This document shows, in pieces, positions 1 to 10,883 of a stretch of 64,000 bases of DNA; the stretch's first letter is position 1; every line of letters begins with the position of its first letter. Source of the stretch: Chlorocebus sabaeus (Eukaryota; Chordata; Mammalia; Primates; Cercopithecidae); contig NC_132925.1 of assembly GCF_047675955.1 (NCBI RefSeq), positions 75,459,622 through 75,523,621 of the forward strand. The letters run 5' to 3'. The notes under the pieces were generated by a model. It was not told where the DNA came from. It ran no database searches and was given only the letters and a program-made list of their open reading frames with translations. Made by a program: the position numbers and the translations under genes.

Positions 1-58
1 CCTAGAACTTAAAGCATAATAATAATAATAAAAAGATACAATTAAAAAAAAAAAAGAA
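1..58 (+). mobile_element. L1 extreme 3' end with A-rich tail, cut by window edge
   Basis: The opening bases match the last bases of a primate L1 (the CCTAGAACTTAAAG block, then a TAA-repeat and an A-rich tail). Only the terminal 3' UTR lies inside the window; the rest of the element would lie to the left. Target-site duplications cannot be tested because the 5' junction is absent. Confidence 0.8.
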
Positions 59-545
59 ACTCCCAGAGAAATTTCAAGATATTGAAATGTGACTTCTTGT
101 CACAATCACTTTCCTATTTACATCGGTAAGTTTGCCTTATTACATACCTCTGGCTGCATAGTCAAACCCCGTTGACTAGTAATGTAATGAAGATATAACA
201 TCTATTATGTTCTATTTAAATAGAATAGTTATTAAATAGTCTTTAGAATAATTGTATTCTATTTAGAAGATACATAGAATTCTATAATTCTATTTTCTAT
301 TTGAATCTCACTCTCAGCATGATCACTTTTTGGTTTTTGCCTGCACTTTAAATTTTGGTGGATGATTCACTTACTTTTGAAAAATGTCGCATAGGTGTAT
401 CACTGAGAGACAAGGAGGCAGCACAGCTACATGCTTTGCTGTCAGAGAGTGAACCGAATAACAGATATGCAGTGACCAATCACTGACAGACTTTGAAAAA
501 AGGAAATGTGACTGGTCACTGATCACAATACACATTTGTCATTTT
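59..545. other. AT-rich non-repetitive stretch with a TTCTATTT motif cluster
   Basis: No transposon family recognised. Positions 205-302 are AT-rich and repeat TTCTATTT several times, including a perfect 16-base palindrome at 210-225. No open frame of note. Confidence 0.5.
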
Positions 546-845
546 TATTTTTATTTTTATTTTTTTGAGATGGAGTCTTGCTCTTTCCCAGGCTAGAGTG
601 CAGTTGGACGATCTTGGCTCACTGCAAACTCCGCCTCCTGGGCTCAAGCAGTTCTCCTGCCTCAGCCTCCTGAGCAGCTGGGATTACAGGTGCCCACCAC
701 CACACCCAGCTAAGTTTTGTATTTTAAGTAGAGACGGGGTTTCGCCATGTTGGCCAGGCTAGTCTTGAACTCCTGGCCTCATGATTCACTCACCTTGGTC
801 TCCCAAAGTGCTGGAATTACAGGCATGAGCCACCATGCCCAGCCC
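546..845 (-). mobile_element. Alu (AluS-like), full dimer
   Basis: Reverse-oriented Alu: T-rich tail, GAGATGGAGTCTTGCTC, right arm, A-rich linker, left arm ending GCCACCATGCCCAGCC. It is flanked by a slightly diverged target-site duplication, CATTTGTCATTT at 533-544 and CATTTGTTATTT at 846-857. The short open frame inside it is Alu sequence, not a gene. Confidence 0.95.
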
Positions 846-857
846 CATTTGTTATTT

Positions 858-1740
858 ACATAGCAATTTGTGGACTGAAGCAGTGAAGCTTGTACTTTAT
901 GCAAATTACTCACAGTTAAAATACCATGGAAACTGAAATTGGAATCATGCTGGGAGACTGGTGTTATTTAACTAAACTAGGGTAACTAAAATTTGTGCAT
1001 ATAGGAACTGTGCACAGTGAGGACTGTCTCTCTTCCAAAACATGACATAATACTAAGTCAAGGTTCATAGTCAATAATAGTATGTAAAATATATACTTTA
1101 AGAGCCATCTTGAAAATTTTGAGTTGTTTTTCTTTTTACCAAATTATGGTTACTACTTCTTGGTATTGTTTTTACTTCATAATGTATCATTCAAAGAGCT
1201 TATATTAGGAGTAAAAAATGCATCAACTCACCCCCTCTCTGATTTTCTTGTGCTTACATTATTACAATTATACCCTATCTAAAGATTTTTTTGTAACAAT
1301 CTGTTTAGGTCATTTGTAAATGTTAGTTCAGTAATATCAGATAGCTACAAATGCATAAATCCAGTTAACTTGGCAAACTCAACAGTATGTCACAGGGTAC
1401 TAAAATCTAATCCTCAGTGTCCCCACTATCGCCTATCCCATGATGTGGCACTCCCAACCTTTTTTCAAGGCATGCCATATGACCCTCTGGCAGCAAAATC
1501 AAGTGAAGACCTCAGTGTCAAGACGTGTATTAAATCTGTAAAGTCTAATCCCTTAAGTTTTAGGTCAAAATTAATTTAAAGATAAACTCTAATGTTGTCA
1601 CTTAGTCCCCCATCCTAAACATTTGAGTTATAGTTGAGTTGTGCTCCAGCTAATGGAAGGATCCTTTGCTAGAAGGAGGAAGGGCTGTGTGCCTCTCTAA
1701 TGCTGGCATGATGATTGGCACTTGAAGGTCTTTGAAGGTT
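858..1740. other. Non-repetitive AT-rich stretch
   Basis: I recognise no repeat family, RNA gene or convincing coding frame here. Confidence 0.4.
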
Positions 1741-1905
1741 CACATTCTTGCATAATAGATTCACCTGGGGAACTTTTTAAAAGTACCAATACTGAAACTG
1801 CCTAGACCCTTTAAATAAAAATATCTGGGCATGGGGCCCAAGAACGTATTTGTATTTTTAAAGCCCACAGTTGGTTCTAATGCACAGATAGGGTTGGGAA
1901 ACACA
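1741..1905 (+). mobile_element. MER5A-type hAT DNA transposon remnant
   Basis: Contains the MER5A signature order: ATTCACCTGGGGAACTTTTT, a GGGCCCAAGAA centre, then AAAGCCCACAG followed by a TTCTAATGCACAG tail block. Both terminal inverted repeats are degraded. Non-autonomous and non-coding. Confidence 0.75.
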
Positions 1906-2499
1906 GCCCCATGGGGAAGAAGGTCAGTCTCTAGCAAAATCTTCCCGTACTGCCAATTTTGAAGGACCCTAGTTATTATTTGTTGGGGCATCCCCCTCTA
2001 ACAAGCAGGTTTTGTACTGCCTCCTTATTGATATATATTTGTCAGGGAGAGTGGCTCTTGCAGTCACTTAAACACTAGTAGAAGAAAGTTAGCTAAATGT
2101 GCAGTCATTTCTGGTGGCTCTGCCCTTCAAGGATGGCTTCGATGATAGTAAAACCATGCAAATGCTGGAATGGGCCTAGTCCTCCTTACAGTGTTAAGCT
2201 TTAGTCTTTTATCTGAAGTTTGTTCTGCAATTAAAATCTAAAGCACAGGGCAATCCCAGTGAGTAAGAGTTGCTACAATGACCATACAACAAAAGATAGT
2301 GTTATCCATCAAGAAGTTCTGAAGCAAAATGAAGTACAGTCAGTTTCCCCAAAATGGGGGCCAGGGATACCCAAGAAAGGCAGAGTTGCTTTCTGTAAAT
2401 AAACATTTGAAGAGTTTGGTGGAGTTGTCTAAGGCCTCAAATGTGCTGCAAAGCTAGGCTCTTGATTCCCAATTCCCTGCCTATTCTCCTGGACATGTT
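1906..2499. other. Non-repetitive stretch
   Basis: No repeat or gene recognised. Local composition is unremarkable. Confidence 0.4.
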
Positions 2500-2685
2500 T
2501 TATGGAGAATATGGCCTGAGACCCACCTGCATCTGAATAACCAGGGAGTTTGTTCACACTTAGACTCTTGGGCTCTGCCCTAAGCATGTTGAATCAAAAT
2601 GGGGTGCTAGGGAGGTTAGGAGTCCATTTTTAACAAACTTCCCAGGTATATGCTCATTAAAGCGAGCTAGAGTTGGATAATTATG
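2500..2685 (-). mobile_element. MER5A-type hAT remnant, reverse
   Basis: ATCTGAATAACCAGGGAG near the left end and AACAAACTTCCCAGGTATA near the right end match the reverse-complement MER5A pattern, with CTTGGGCTCTGCCC in the middle. Strongly diverged. Confidence 0.65.
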
Positions 2686-2866
2686 GTCCTGGCTTAGCTG
2701 CCACTATGCATTATCATTCCACCCCTGCATCCATCTCCCCAGTCAAGTTCTAGAATTTGAAGAATCAATAGGAAAGGTTTCTTACATTCTTATAGGATTA
2801 AAAACTAGTCTTATATTTTGAATACTGGACCAAAAGAATTACCATGTCTATTTGGCAAGAGGAATA

Positions 2867-3010
2867 CTTTCTTTTTCTAATTTTGTTATTATTTTTAGAT
2901 ATAAGGTTTTGTTATGTTGCCCAGGCTGGTCTTGAACTCCTGGGCTCAAGTCATCCTCCTACCTCAGCCTCTCAAGTAGTTGGGATTATAGGCATGTGCC
3001 ACCATGCCCA
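2867..3010 (-). mobile_element. Free Alu-like monomer (FLAM-type)
   Basis: A single arm of about 140 bases: T-rich start, GTTGCCCAGGCTGGTCTTGA, then GGGATTATAGGCATGTGCCA, with no second arm. It is bracketed by a 12-base duplication, GCAAGAGGAATA at 2855-2866 and 3011-3022, so it inserted as a monomer and is not a broken dimeric Alu. Confidence 0.8.
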
Positions 3011-3154
3011 GCAAGAGGAATATTTTTGTAAAAATACTTATAGAAATAACTAAGTTTTGCATAATACATACAAGTAAGTTGAAAAGTTACTTAAACTATA
3101 ATGGACACTTATATTCACAGCCATGACAGTCAACCAACCAAGCTTTGCATGACT

Positions 3155-3345
3155 TAGAGGGAAATGTGGGAGCTTTGGATTTAGTCAAATCTTACCTCTG
3201 CTACTTATTAGTTGTGAAAACTTGGACAAGTTATTTAAACTCTCTGAGTCTTGGTTTCTTCATCCAAAAATGGGGCTAGTTATATCCATCTTGAGGGACT
3301 ACTGTGAATATTAGGTTGGAAAATAAATGCAAAGATCTCAATAAA
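3155..3345 (+). mobile_element. MIR (tRNA-derived SINE)
   Basis: Core matches the MIR order: CTCTGCTACTTATTAGTTGTG, the CTTGGACAAGTTATTTAAAC block, a CTTCATCCAAAAATGGGG block, and the weaker AGG-rich 3' part. Confidence 0.85.
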
Positions 3346-4720
3346 AGGGATGCTATTTCTATTCTGGAACTGAAATGCTTCTTTTCTATTTATCGAGCAA
3401 TCAGATAATATTTTAAATGTATTGTCTGGGTTGACTAAAGAAAACCTTATGTGAACTCTTGTGTAGAGGGACAAAGATTTTTACAAATTGACAACACCCA
3501 CAAAGCCGCTACTCTGTTTGACATTATGTGGTTACAGTGTGGTAAGAGGTACAAAGAAACATAGGATGACGTCTTCTTTTTACACAAGTAGCTCATAAGT
3601 CCAGCTGGGGAGAAGACCATGATAATAACAGCCTTTCTTTAGTTTGTCTTAAGAATTGTCACTGTCTAGTTTCCAGTGTGGTATGATATGTTATCCTCCT
3701 GGCAGCCTGAAGAGGGTAGACAGGGCAGCTGTGATTCTCATTATCACTTCCATTCCATAGGAAAAGAGACTGCGACACTGAGGGCTTCTACCTTGACCAG
3801 TGCAGCTAATACCCAAATCTTAATTTTTTCCCATGCTGCCTTTATCCACCCCAAAACAATCAGAGAACACAAAATCGTGTTGCTAATGGCCAGGTGTGCA
3901 CCTTGCCTTTTGATGGATTGTGTCTCTTACACTCAGTACCCTGGCATGCTTTGTTTCCAGGTGCAAAGTTTGACCTGTGCTGATTTCTGAAATGGACCAT
4001 GAGTAGTAGAAGGCTCCGGAATTTACTTATTGACATTCTTTTTTAAAAGAACTCTCTCTGCCTTGGCATTTTCATTCCATTCAATGTCAAGTTTGTAAAA
4101 GCACATACCACTGGCTACAACTCATCTCCTTAGTGCTGACTTGAAAATAATTAAAGCACATGTAAAATCTGTATCTGTCTTCCAAGTATTTCAAAAAAAA
4201 AAACGTGGGGGAGGGGTTTCCTTGAAAGTGAATTACCTGCTGGAATCAAGAATGCAGTAATTTTAAGAAATTCACATAGACTTTTTTGAATCTGTTTAAA
4301 TAGGCCTACGGCTGCTTACCTACCTCAGACTAGAATGCTGTGGCTTTAATTAGGGAATATTTGGTAAGTTGCAGACATGGTCAGCAAGAGCACCATCATC
4401 ATCACCGTCATCATCCTCTTCATTTTCATTTATTGTCATCACATACAGCTCCTTTACATCATGACCGAACTTCAAGGACACAGAAACGTTTTTCTTTAAT
4501 AAGCTCCAAACTTGTTTTTTCTCTTCCTCCCAACTACCTTTCCATTTTTGTTGCTCTGGGATTTGGCAACCCAGTTTAATTTATGATGAGAAGACACTTT
4601 GGAAAATTAAAATGAGATAACATGACTTGATTGGGGGAAGAAAATAACTTCATCTTAACTCTTGAAGCAGAAGACATCAGGTTCTCTAATTCCTTCCTTT
4701 CGTCCTTGAAAATAGAACAT
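3346..4720. other. Mostly non-repetitive; weak MIR-like patch
   Basis: Positions about 3630-3785 weakly resemble reverse MIR (CTCATTATCACTTCC then AGAGACTGCGACACTGAGG), too diverged to call. Positions 4390-4440 hold an imperfect CAT-rich run. The 104-codon frame at 3676-3990 has no domain I recognise and crosses the MIR-like patch, so I do not call a gene. Confidence 0.4.
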
Positions 4721-5095
4721 CAGCCCTAGAGCACACCTGTGCTGAGTTCGAAAATGAATCTGTGGCAGCCGTTGCCAGCGTAGCAATTAGACAATTAAAG
4801 CTAAATTTCACCTGCAGAGGCAGACTGCAAAACACCAGCGGTTTGACCTTCCACGCTTGGGGATGAGGTAAATAATCGACGGGCGGTGGAATGATGTCAT
4901 AGAATTGGTTTTAGCAGGTAAATCAGGCAGCAGTGTCGTTCTGACCTCCACAGCCTGGGGGACTTTGGCTGTGGTGCATAATTCAACTCCTATTTGTCTA
5001 CTTTTCCTCAGTGACAGACGCTTGTTACACTTTCCCTTCCTCCTCCTAGAGCTGTAAATAACCAAGGAAGTCACCCAGCCTATTACTCTGTCGTT
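4721..5095. other. Non-repetitive, locally CpG-enriched segment
   Basis: About ten CpG dinucleotides occur in some 370 bases, against a very CpG-poor background outside Alus. No repeat family fits. It includes a CRE-like TGATGTCAT at 4892-4900. It could be a conserved non-coding or regulatory element; this is inference from composition only. Confidence 0.4.
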
Positions 5096-5184
5096 TGTTT
5101 TTTAGAGAGCTTACCATAGCTGGAAAGATCTCCTTGATTTGTTTAGCGATTTTTTTTTTTTGTCTTCTCCATGCTCCTCCACTT

Positions 5185-5315
5185 CCTCATCCCAGATGTA
5201 ACCTCCACAAAAAGAGATGTTCTCATCTGTCTTGTTCTCATTCTGTATGCCCAGCTCCCAGTATGTCCCCCTGGCATGTAGCACGTGCTCAATAAACATT
5301 TGTTGCATAAATGTG
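5185..5315 (+). mobile_element. L2 3' end
   Basis: Matches the L2 tail: CATCTGTCTTGTTC, then a TGCCCAGC block, then CACGTGCTCAATAAACATTT and a GCATAAATG ending. Confidence 0.8.
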
Positions 5316-5400
5316 TTAAAAATACTTCTGACACACAAAGCAGAAATCACAAACCAACAGTCTAGAGGCCAAATTTGGCTTGCTAACTTCTTTTCTCTCT

Positions 5401-5424
5401 GTGTGTGTGTGTGTGTGTGTGTGT
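5401..5424. repeat. (GT)12 microsatellite
   Basis: Twelve uninterrupted GT units; likely length-variable. Confidence 0.95.
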
Positions 5425-5577
5425 TGGCTTGCATAGTATTTTTTAAAATATTGAATTAGTGGCCAGAATTTAAATATAGTGAGCCCTCATACAAAAGACC
5501 GCATGTCTGGCTCCTCTTGTAATTCAGTCAGAAGATCTAGAATACTGGACCAGCCTTAGGAGAGGAAGAATAGCCTG

Positions 5578-5784
5578 GAATGGTGATTCTCAGAGTGTCC
5601 CTGGATCACCTGGGAACTTTTTAAAGATGCATACTCTCAGTCCTTCCTCCTCTTCTGACTTACTGAATTGGCCCTGACCATTTTTATTTTAACAAGCCCT
5701 TCCACACTAAAATTTTATTTTAACAACCACTTCAGAATCACTTGAAGTGATTCTGATGCACCCTAAAGCTTGAGAACCACTCAT
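5578..5784 (+). mobile_element. MER5A-type hAT element
   Basis: Starts TGGTGATTCTCAGAGTGTCC, continues with ATCACCTGGGAACTTTTTAA, and ends in a TGATTCTGATGCACCC block and TTGAGAACCACT, close to both terminal inverted repeats. It carries a small internal duplication of the TTTTATTTTAACAA segment. Confidence 0.85.
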
Positions 5785-5811
5785 TGCCCTTAGTGGATAA
5801 AGAAGGCTGAT

Positions 5812-6040
5812 TGGCTTTGGAAATAGAATGTCAGGCTTTCAATTCTGGTTTTGCCGCTTCCTAGCTGTGTGGGGTTAGACAAACTACTTAATCTTATTGT
5901 GACTCTGTTTGCTCATTTACAACCTGGGGATGATAATAGGACCTTCCTGCTAGGGTTATGAGGATTAAATGAGTTCATATGTGTAAAGTCCTTAGCCCCT
6001 TAGAGTGATAACATAACAAAGGTTACTTGCTATTAATGTC
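5812..6040 (+). mobile_element. MIR
   Basis: Long MIR copy: TTTGCCGCTTCCTAGCTGTG, the ACTTAATCTTATTGTGACTC block, GTTATGAGGATTAAATGAG and the AAAGTCCTTAG tail. Confidence 0.9.
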
Positions 6041-6239
6041 AGCTGAGGCTTAGCAAGCAGGTGCCTGTTTAAGATTGAACCTTCGCTGGATTGCCACTTT
6101 ATTAGGACACCATCCAGCATGCTTCCCTTTTTCATATGACCTGCCTTGTCCCTGTGGGCTTTCAGGTTGTCATGTCATGCCTGATGACGTGAGATGGCAT
6201 GCCCAGTTGTCAGCAGTGATTCCCATGCCCACCCATTGC

Positions 6240-6460
6240 GAGTAGTAACATATATTGTGTGCCTACTGTGTACCAAACACTACACGAGGTGCTTAGCATA
6301 CTTTATTCATTTCTATTCCCCAACAGCTCAACAAGGTTAATATTGTTATGCTCACTTCACAGATGAAGAACTGAAGACTCAGAGAGGTTAAATAATTTGT
6401 TTAAACACACACAGCTGGTAAGTGGCAGCAAAGACTCAAACCCAGGTATCGAACTCTGTT
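6240..6460 (-). mobile_element. MIR, reverse
   Basis: Reads as reverse MIR: TGTGCCTACTGTGTACCA, CACTTCACAGATGAAGAAC, AGAGAGGTTAAATAATTTG, CACACAGCTGGTAAGTGGCA and the CTCAAACCCAGGTA end. Confidence 0.9.
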
Positions 6461-7892
6461 TCGTTTTCTTTTCATACCTGTTTCCAAAATACGGAACACA
6501 TGCCACAGTAGCTTCCAGATGATTTTATATGGCATTGAGATGGTTTTAGGTGGTGAAGAAGGTGGTTTTAGTTGGTATAAAAATTCTGCATTAAATTAAA
6601 CAAAGTACATAGCAAAAAGTTAATACACTTTTAAGTTCTCCCACAAACCTGAGGGGAAAGTCTGAGTTGGTGCTGATAAGTTTTTTTTCCTTTTACATAA
6701 ATTCCAGTGCAATAATAATATTTAAGATTATCCATTTTAGTTACATTAGTTGAAGGTGTCTTTTTAAGAGACTGGCATAAACAAACTAGGAAAAGAAATT
6801 CTATATTTAAATTGGCACTTAGGAGCATCTAGAAAGGTTTTCCTTTATTTTGAAACATAATTGAATTAAATGCCAAATATTTTTATTTAACCATTTCTGA
6901 TGCAACTTTTATTAAAATAGTTTGTCAACAGTAACCTGCACAGGGTGTGGCATAAAGTATGTGTTCAGTAGAGGTTTTCCTGAACGAAAGTGATTCATAT
7001 ACTCTCGAGCCTTTTCAAATGACATATCTTTTAGTTTGATCTTGATTTGGAATTACAAGATTGTTAACAACTCTTTATTACTTGTAATCTCCTTTAAAAA
7101 AGAAAACAAACAAAATGAGAACCAAAGGCCCAAAGCCTTTGATAAACAGGTGTGTCTTGAAAAATTGAATAAGTTGTCAAAATTTAATGTTTACAAGTTA
7201 TATTTATGGCAAGTAAAAATGGTTTTCATATATAATAATTTATTACATAAAACTTTCTATTGAAATAGTTTTTAAATAAAGCCAGAAGCCAGTTAAAACT
7301 ATGCTCAATAAATAATATTAAGGGTGGTCTGCAGATACGGCATATGTCATGAAGATTGGATGGCAATGCCAGATGTGTGGAAACTGCTGCTGCTGTCATA
7401 AGAAGGAAGGATAGCAATGGCTAGCATTCCACCAAAAGAGAGTCCTGTAGACCTCTGCATAAACCTCAGAGGGAGCTGTCCTCAACAGCTTGCCACTATG
7501 TGACAGCCAATTCCTGGTGAAAAGTCAAGTCCTGACAGAGGAAGGGTAGAGAAGGTGTGAGTCTATCAACTGAACACAGTGAGCTAGATCAGCATTTGGA
7601 CATTGGAGCTTAGATCCTACTCTCCAGGGGCATAAACCATGGCCTTTTGATTCAGTGGCTCGTTGTAGAAGAGCAGTACCCACAAGTAAATGTTTAAATT
7701 GACAAGTGGATCCTGACGGGGAAGCAGTGCTGGGGGAAAGGGGCAGATGGTGTAGAGTATCAGTCTGTGGTCTCACTTCTTATAACTTTACATCTGCTGC
7801 CCCAACTCTTTGTAAAAGAAAAGAGCATCATCAGGAATTTTCTCCCAGAAAACGAGCCACTTTGCCTTTTGGTTGAGGTCTTTGGGTTGGAT
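6461..7892. other. Non-repetitive stretch with a possible short SINE/L2 tail
   Basis: Around 6930-6990 the GTGTGGCATAAAGTATGTG pattern resembles the end of an L2 or MIR but is too short to assign. The rest shows no repeat, RNA gene or credible coding frame. Confidence 0.4.
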
Positions 7893-8080
7893 CAAGGAAG
7901 GCCTGAATTGGCTTCCTGGGTCTCTCAGTTACCAGCATTTTGACCTTGAGCAAGTCACTTAATCTCTTGTTGATCTGTAAAATGGGAATGGTATATTAGA
8001 TGTGAGTTAGGCTGATGTAAGAAAGCAAAAGATGTTGCACAGAACCTGGTGTACAGTGGGTATGACTGTTGTTGAAGATG
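7893..8080 (+). mobile_element. MIR
   Basis: GACCTTGAGCAAGTCACTTA, the CTCTTGTTGATCTGTAAAATG block and CACAGAACCTGGTGTACAGT match the MIR core and 3' part. Confidence 0.85.
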
Positions 8081-8171
8081 GAGGTAAAGTTGGGGAAAGG
8101 AATGCAAACATTGTGTTCTTCCTACCTAAAACTCTGAAATCCCACACATTGTCTTGGGATCACCATTTGAT

Positions 8172-8602
8172 TGCGTATTAGTGGGGGTTGTTTAGAGAAA
8201 CAAGGCCAATAGGATATGTATACACACATAAATATATAGAGAAAGATATTTATTTTAAGGAATTGGCTCATGTGATTATGGAGGCTGGCAAGTCCAAAAT
8301 CTGCAGAATTAGCTAGCAGGCTCGAGACCAGGGAAGAGTTGTAGTTTGAGTCTGAAAGTAGTCTGCTGGCAGAATTCCCTCTTCTTAGGAGGAGGTCAGC
8401 CTTTCTCTTTTTAAGGTTTTCAACTGGTTGGGTGAGGCTGATACACATTATGGAAAATAGTATGCTTTACTCAAAGTCCACCTATATAAATGTTAATTTA
8501 TCTAAAAAAAAAATACCTTCATAGAGACATGTAGCATAATATTTGACCAAATATCTGAGTACTGTGGTCTAGGTAGGTTGACACATAAAATTGACCATCA
8601 CA
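8172..8602 (-). mobile_element. Solo LTR, ERVL/MLT2-like, reverse
   Basis: Reads from GCGTATTAGTGGGGGTTG through AGAGAAACAAGGCCAATAGG and GGAATTGGCTCATGTGATTA to AAAATTGACCATCACA. This is a full-length LTR of the ERVL type (TG...CA ends in the other strand). No internal retroviral genes are attached, so it is a solo LTR. The exact subfamily is uncertain. Confidence 0.75.
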
Positions 8603-8689
8603 GACTGTGTTGCTGTCACTGGGTGACCATTAAGGGAAGCACTGGTGGAACTCTTATTGATTGCCTTCCACGTTAAGCAGAATTCTTTA

Positions 8690-9195
8690 TATTGCAAGGG
8701 GCAGAACACTAATACAAACTGGTTTAAGCCGGGGGGAAGGACAGAGGAGGCACAGGGGGAGTTATGAACAAAGTAGCTCAAACTCTCAGGGATTCTAGCT
8801 TCTAGACCCAGGGTCCCATATGATACCATGCAATAAAACCTCCTCTTTTATCTGCATTATCAGGCAAGTACTTTTTTGTGCTAGCTAGATTGCTGACAGC
8901 TGCTCTTGGTTAAAATCTTCACAGATTCTCCTCCTTCGTTGAACTTCCAACAGAAATCCTGAGTCTGAATCTCATTGGCCCAGTTGGGTCATGTGCTCAC
9001 CCCTGAGCTAAACACGGTGTGAAAGAAAATGAATGCACTGATTGGCTGAGACCAGGGTCATGGACCCTCCCTTGACGCTAAGCTTCAGCCCCACCCAAGC
9101 CAAGTGGACTGACACACAGGAAAGAGCCTTTTCCCTTGGAAAATCAGAGAGCTATTCCCAGGAATAGGACAGGGTGCTGGACAGGCTAAATCATC
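8690..9195 (+). mobile_element. Ancient interspersed repeat, family unassigned
   Basis: Carries a layout I know from many mammalian copies: a CTGGTTTAAGC start, CATTGGCCCAGTTGGGTCAT, CTGATTGGCTGAGACCAGGG, the CCACCCAAGCCAAGTGGACT block and GGTGCTGGACAGGC near the end. I cannot name the family with confidence. Related fragments appear near 18.6 and 27.0 kb. Confidence 0.5.
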
Positions 9196-9730
9196 ATGTG
9201 ACTACTCCTACCTCCTGTACACGTCCCTTTTCTCCTCCCTGCCTGTTCCATTCCTCTCCTTTTTCTCTTTTTTCCTTTCTTCTCAGCAGACATAAACCAC
9301 TTTCTAGCCCTTTAAAAACCTGGTTTCTTCTTTCCTAATCTGAAACTCCCAATTCGTCTAAGAAAGCAGATGCTTCAGAGGCAAGCTGCCTCTGAGAGCA
9401 GTTTCGAGCCTGATTCTGTACGTGTGATCATTGCCCAGGGACAATTTGGTCCTGGCTGATCAGTCAGTGCCTTGTGCTTATGTTCCCAGCGTGGGAGGAA
9501 GGAACTCAGAGTGACTTGATACTAACTGATGCTGGGAGGAAGGAGAGTGATGCTTCTTGTCTCCTTTCTTTGTCTATCTACTAAGCCAGAGGTCTAGAGT
9601 AGAAAGTTTAGATGGGAAAATGGAGACTTATCTCTGAGTTGCAGCAAACAGAAAGAAATCTCATGATAGAAAGATTAAAAATTAGGGGAAAAGCTTCCTG
9701 CAAACACTTTAGACATAATTGTATACATGT
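9196..9730. other. Non-repetitive stretch
   Basis: A pyrimidine-rich patch (9225-9290) is followed by DNA with no repeat or gene signal I can identify. Confidence 0.4.
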
Positions 9731-9746
9731 GCGCGCACACACACAC
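9731..9746. repeat. Short (CG/CA)n run
   Basis: GCGCGCACACACACAC, an alternating purine-pyrimidine tract directly beside a DNA transposon. Confidence 0.8.
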
Positions 9747-9751
9747 ATTCA

Positions 9752-10188
9752 CTTGACCGTTGAAAAACACGGGTTTGAACTGTGCAGGTTACAGGAAGAT
9801 TTTCTTCTGCCTCCTCCACCCCTCAGACAAGAATAACCCCTCCTCTTCCTCCTTCTCCTCAGACTACTCAACTGTGAAGACAAGGAGAATAAAGACCTTT
9901 AGGATGATCCACTTCCATTTAATGAATAGTAAATGTATGTTCTCTCCGTTATGATTTTCTAATAACAATTTTTTCTCTAGCTTTCTTTTTGTAAGAATAT
10001 AGTATATAATACACGTAACTATAAAATGTGTGCTAATGACTGTTTTTGTTCCCTATAAACTTTCCAGTCAACAATAGGCTATTGGTAGTTAAATTTTTGA
10101 GGAGTCAAAAATTATGGATAGTTTTTTTTTTTTACTGTCCAGGGGTCAGCACCCCTAACTCCTGCTATATTCAAGGGTCAACTGTATA
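9752..10188. mobile_element. Tigger-like (TcMar) non-autonomous DNA transposon
   Basis: Left end TTGACCGTTGAAAAACACGG and right end TTCAAGGGTCAACTG are inverted copies of each other, as in this MITE class. The interior contains GGATGATCCACTTCC and GTCAACAATAGGCTATTGG. It is nearly full length and has no transposase frame. The subfamily name is uncertain. Confidence 0.8.
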
Positions 10189-10189
10189 T

Positions 10190-10524
10190 GCTTTTTAAGG
10201 CAGCTTTACTTAGATAAAATTCATTTATACAATTTACACATTTAAAGTATACAATTCTGTTTTTTAAGCATCTTCACAGGGTTGTAAATAACATCACTAC
10301 AAATCTAATTTTAGAATATTCTCATCACCCAAAAAAGAAACTTCGTACCTATTAACAGTCTCCTTTTCCTCCAAGCTCTTGACAACTACTAATTTACTTT
10401 CCATCTTCATAGATTTGTGTGTTATGGACATTTCATGTAAGTGGAATTATACAATCTGTAGTCTTTTACGATTTGCTTCTTGCACTTAGCATAATGTTCT
10501 CAAGATTCATCCATGTTGTTGTTT
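10190..10524 (-). mobile_element. L1M ORF2 3' region, reverse, left piece
   Basis: Reverse L1: TTAAAGTATACAATTCTG, AAGTGGAATTATACAATC, ACTTAGCATAATGTTCTC and TTCATCCATGTTGTTG. It continues on the other side of the LTR at 10525-10883. Many stops; non-functional. Confidence 0.85.
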
Positions 10525-10883
10525 TGTATTAGTCCATTTTCACGCTGCTGATAAAGACATACCCAAGACTGAGTACTTTACAAAAGAAAGAGGTTTAATT
10601 GGACTTACAGTTCCAAGTGGCTAGGGAAGCCTCCCAATCATGGTGGAAGGCAAGGAAGAACAAGTCACATCTTATGTGGATGGTGGCAGGCAAAAAATGA
10701 GAGAGCTTGTGCAGGGAAACTCTGCCTTATAAAGCCATCAGATCTCATGAGACCTATTCACTATCACAAGAAGAGTGCAGGAAATACCCGCCCCCATAAT
10801 TTCATCACTTCCCACTGGGTCCCTCCCACAATACATGGGAATTCAAGATGAAACTTGGGTGGGGACACAGCCAAACCATAACA
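10525..10883 (-). mobile_element. Solo LTR, MST/THE1 type, reverse, inserted in L1M
   Basis: Runs from TGTATTAGTCCATTTTCACG to GACACAGCCAAACCATAACA, the complete reverse LTR of the MaLR MST/THE1 group. It splits an L1M. No internal sequence is present. The 5-base flanks are too diverged to call a duplication. Confidence 0.9.

Noticed and set aside
4380..4445. His-rich frame from a CAT-rich run as a metal-binding peptide
   Set aside because: The histidine run comes from a simple CAT repeat; no other support.
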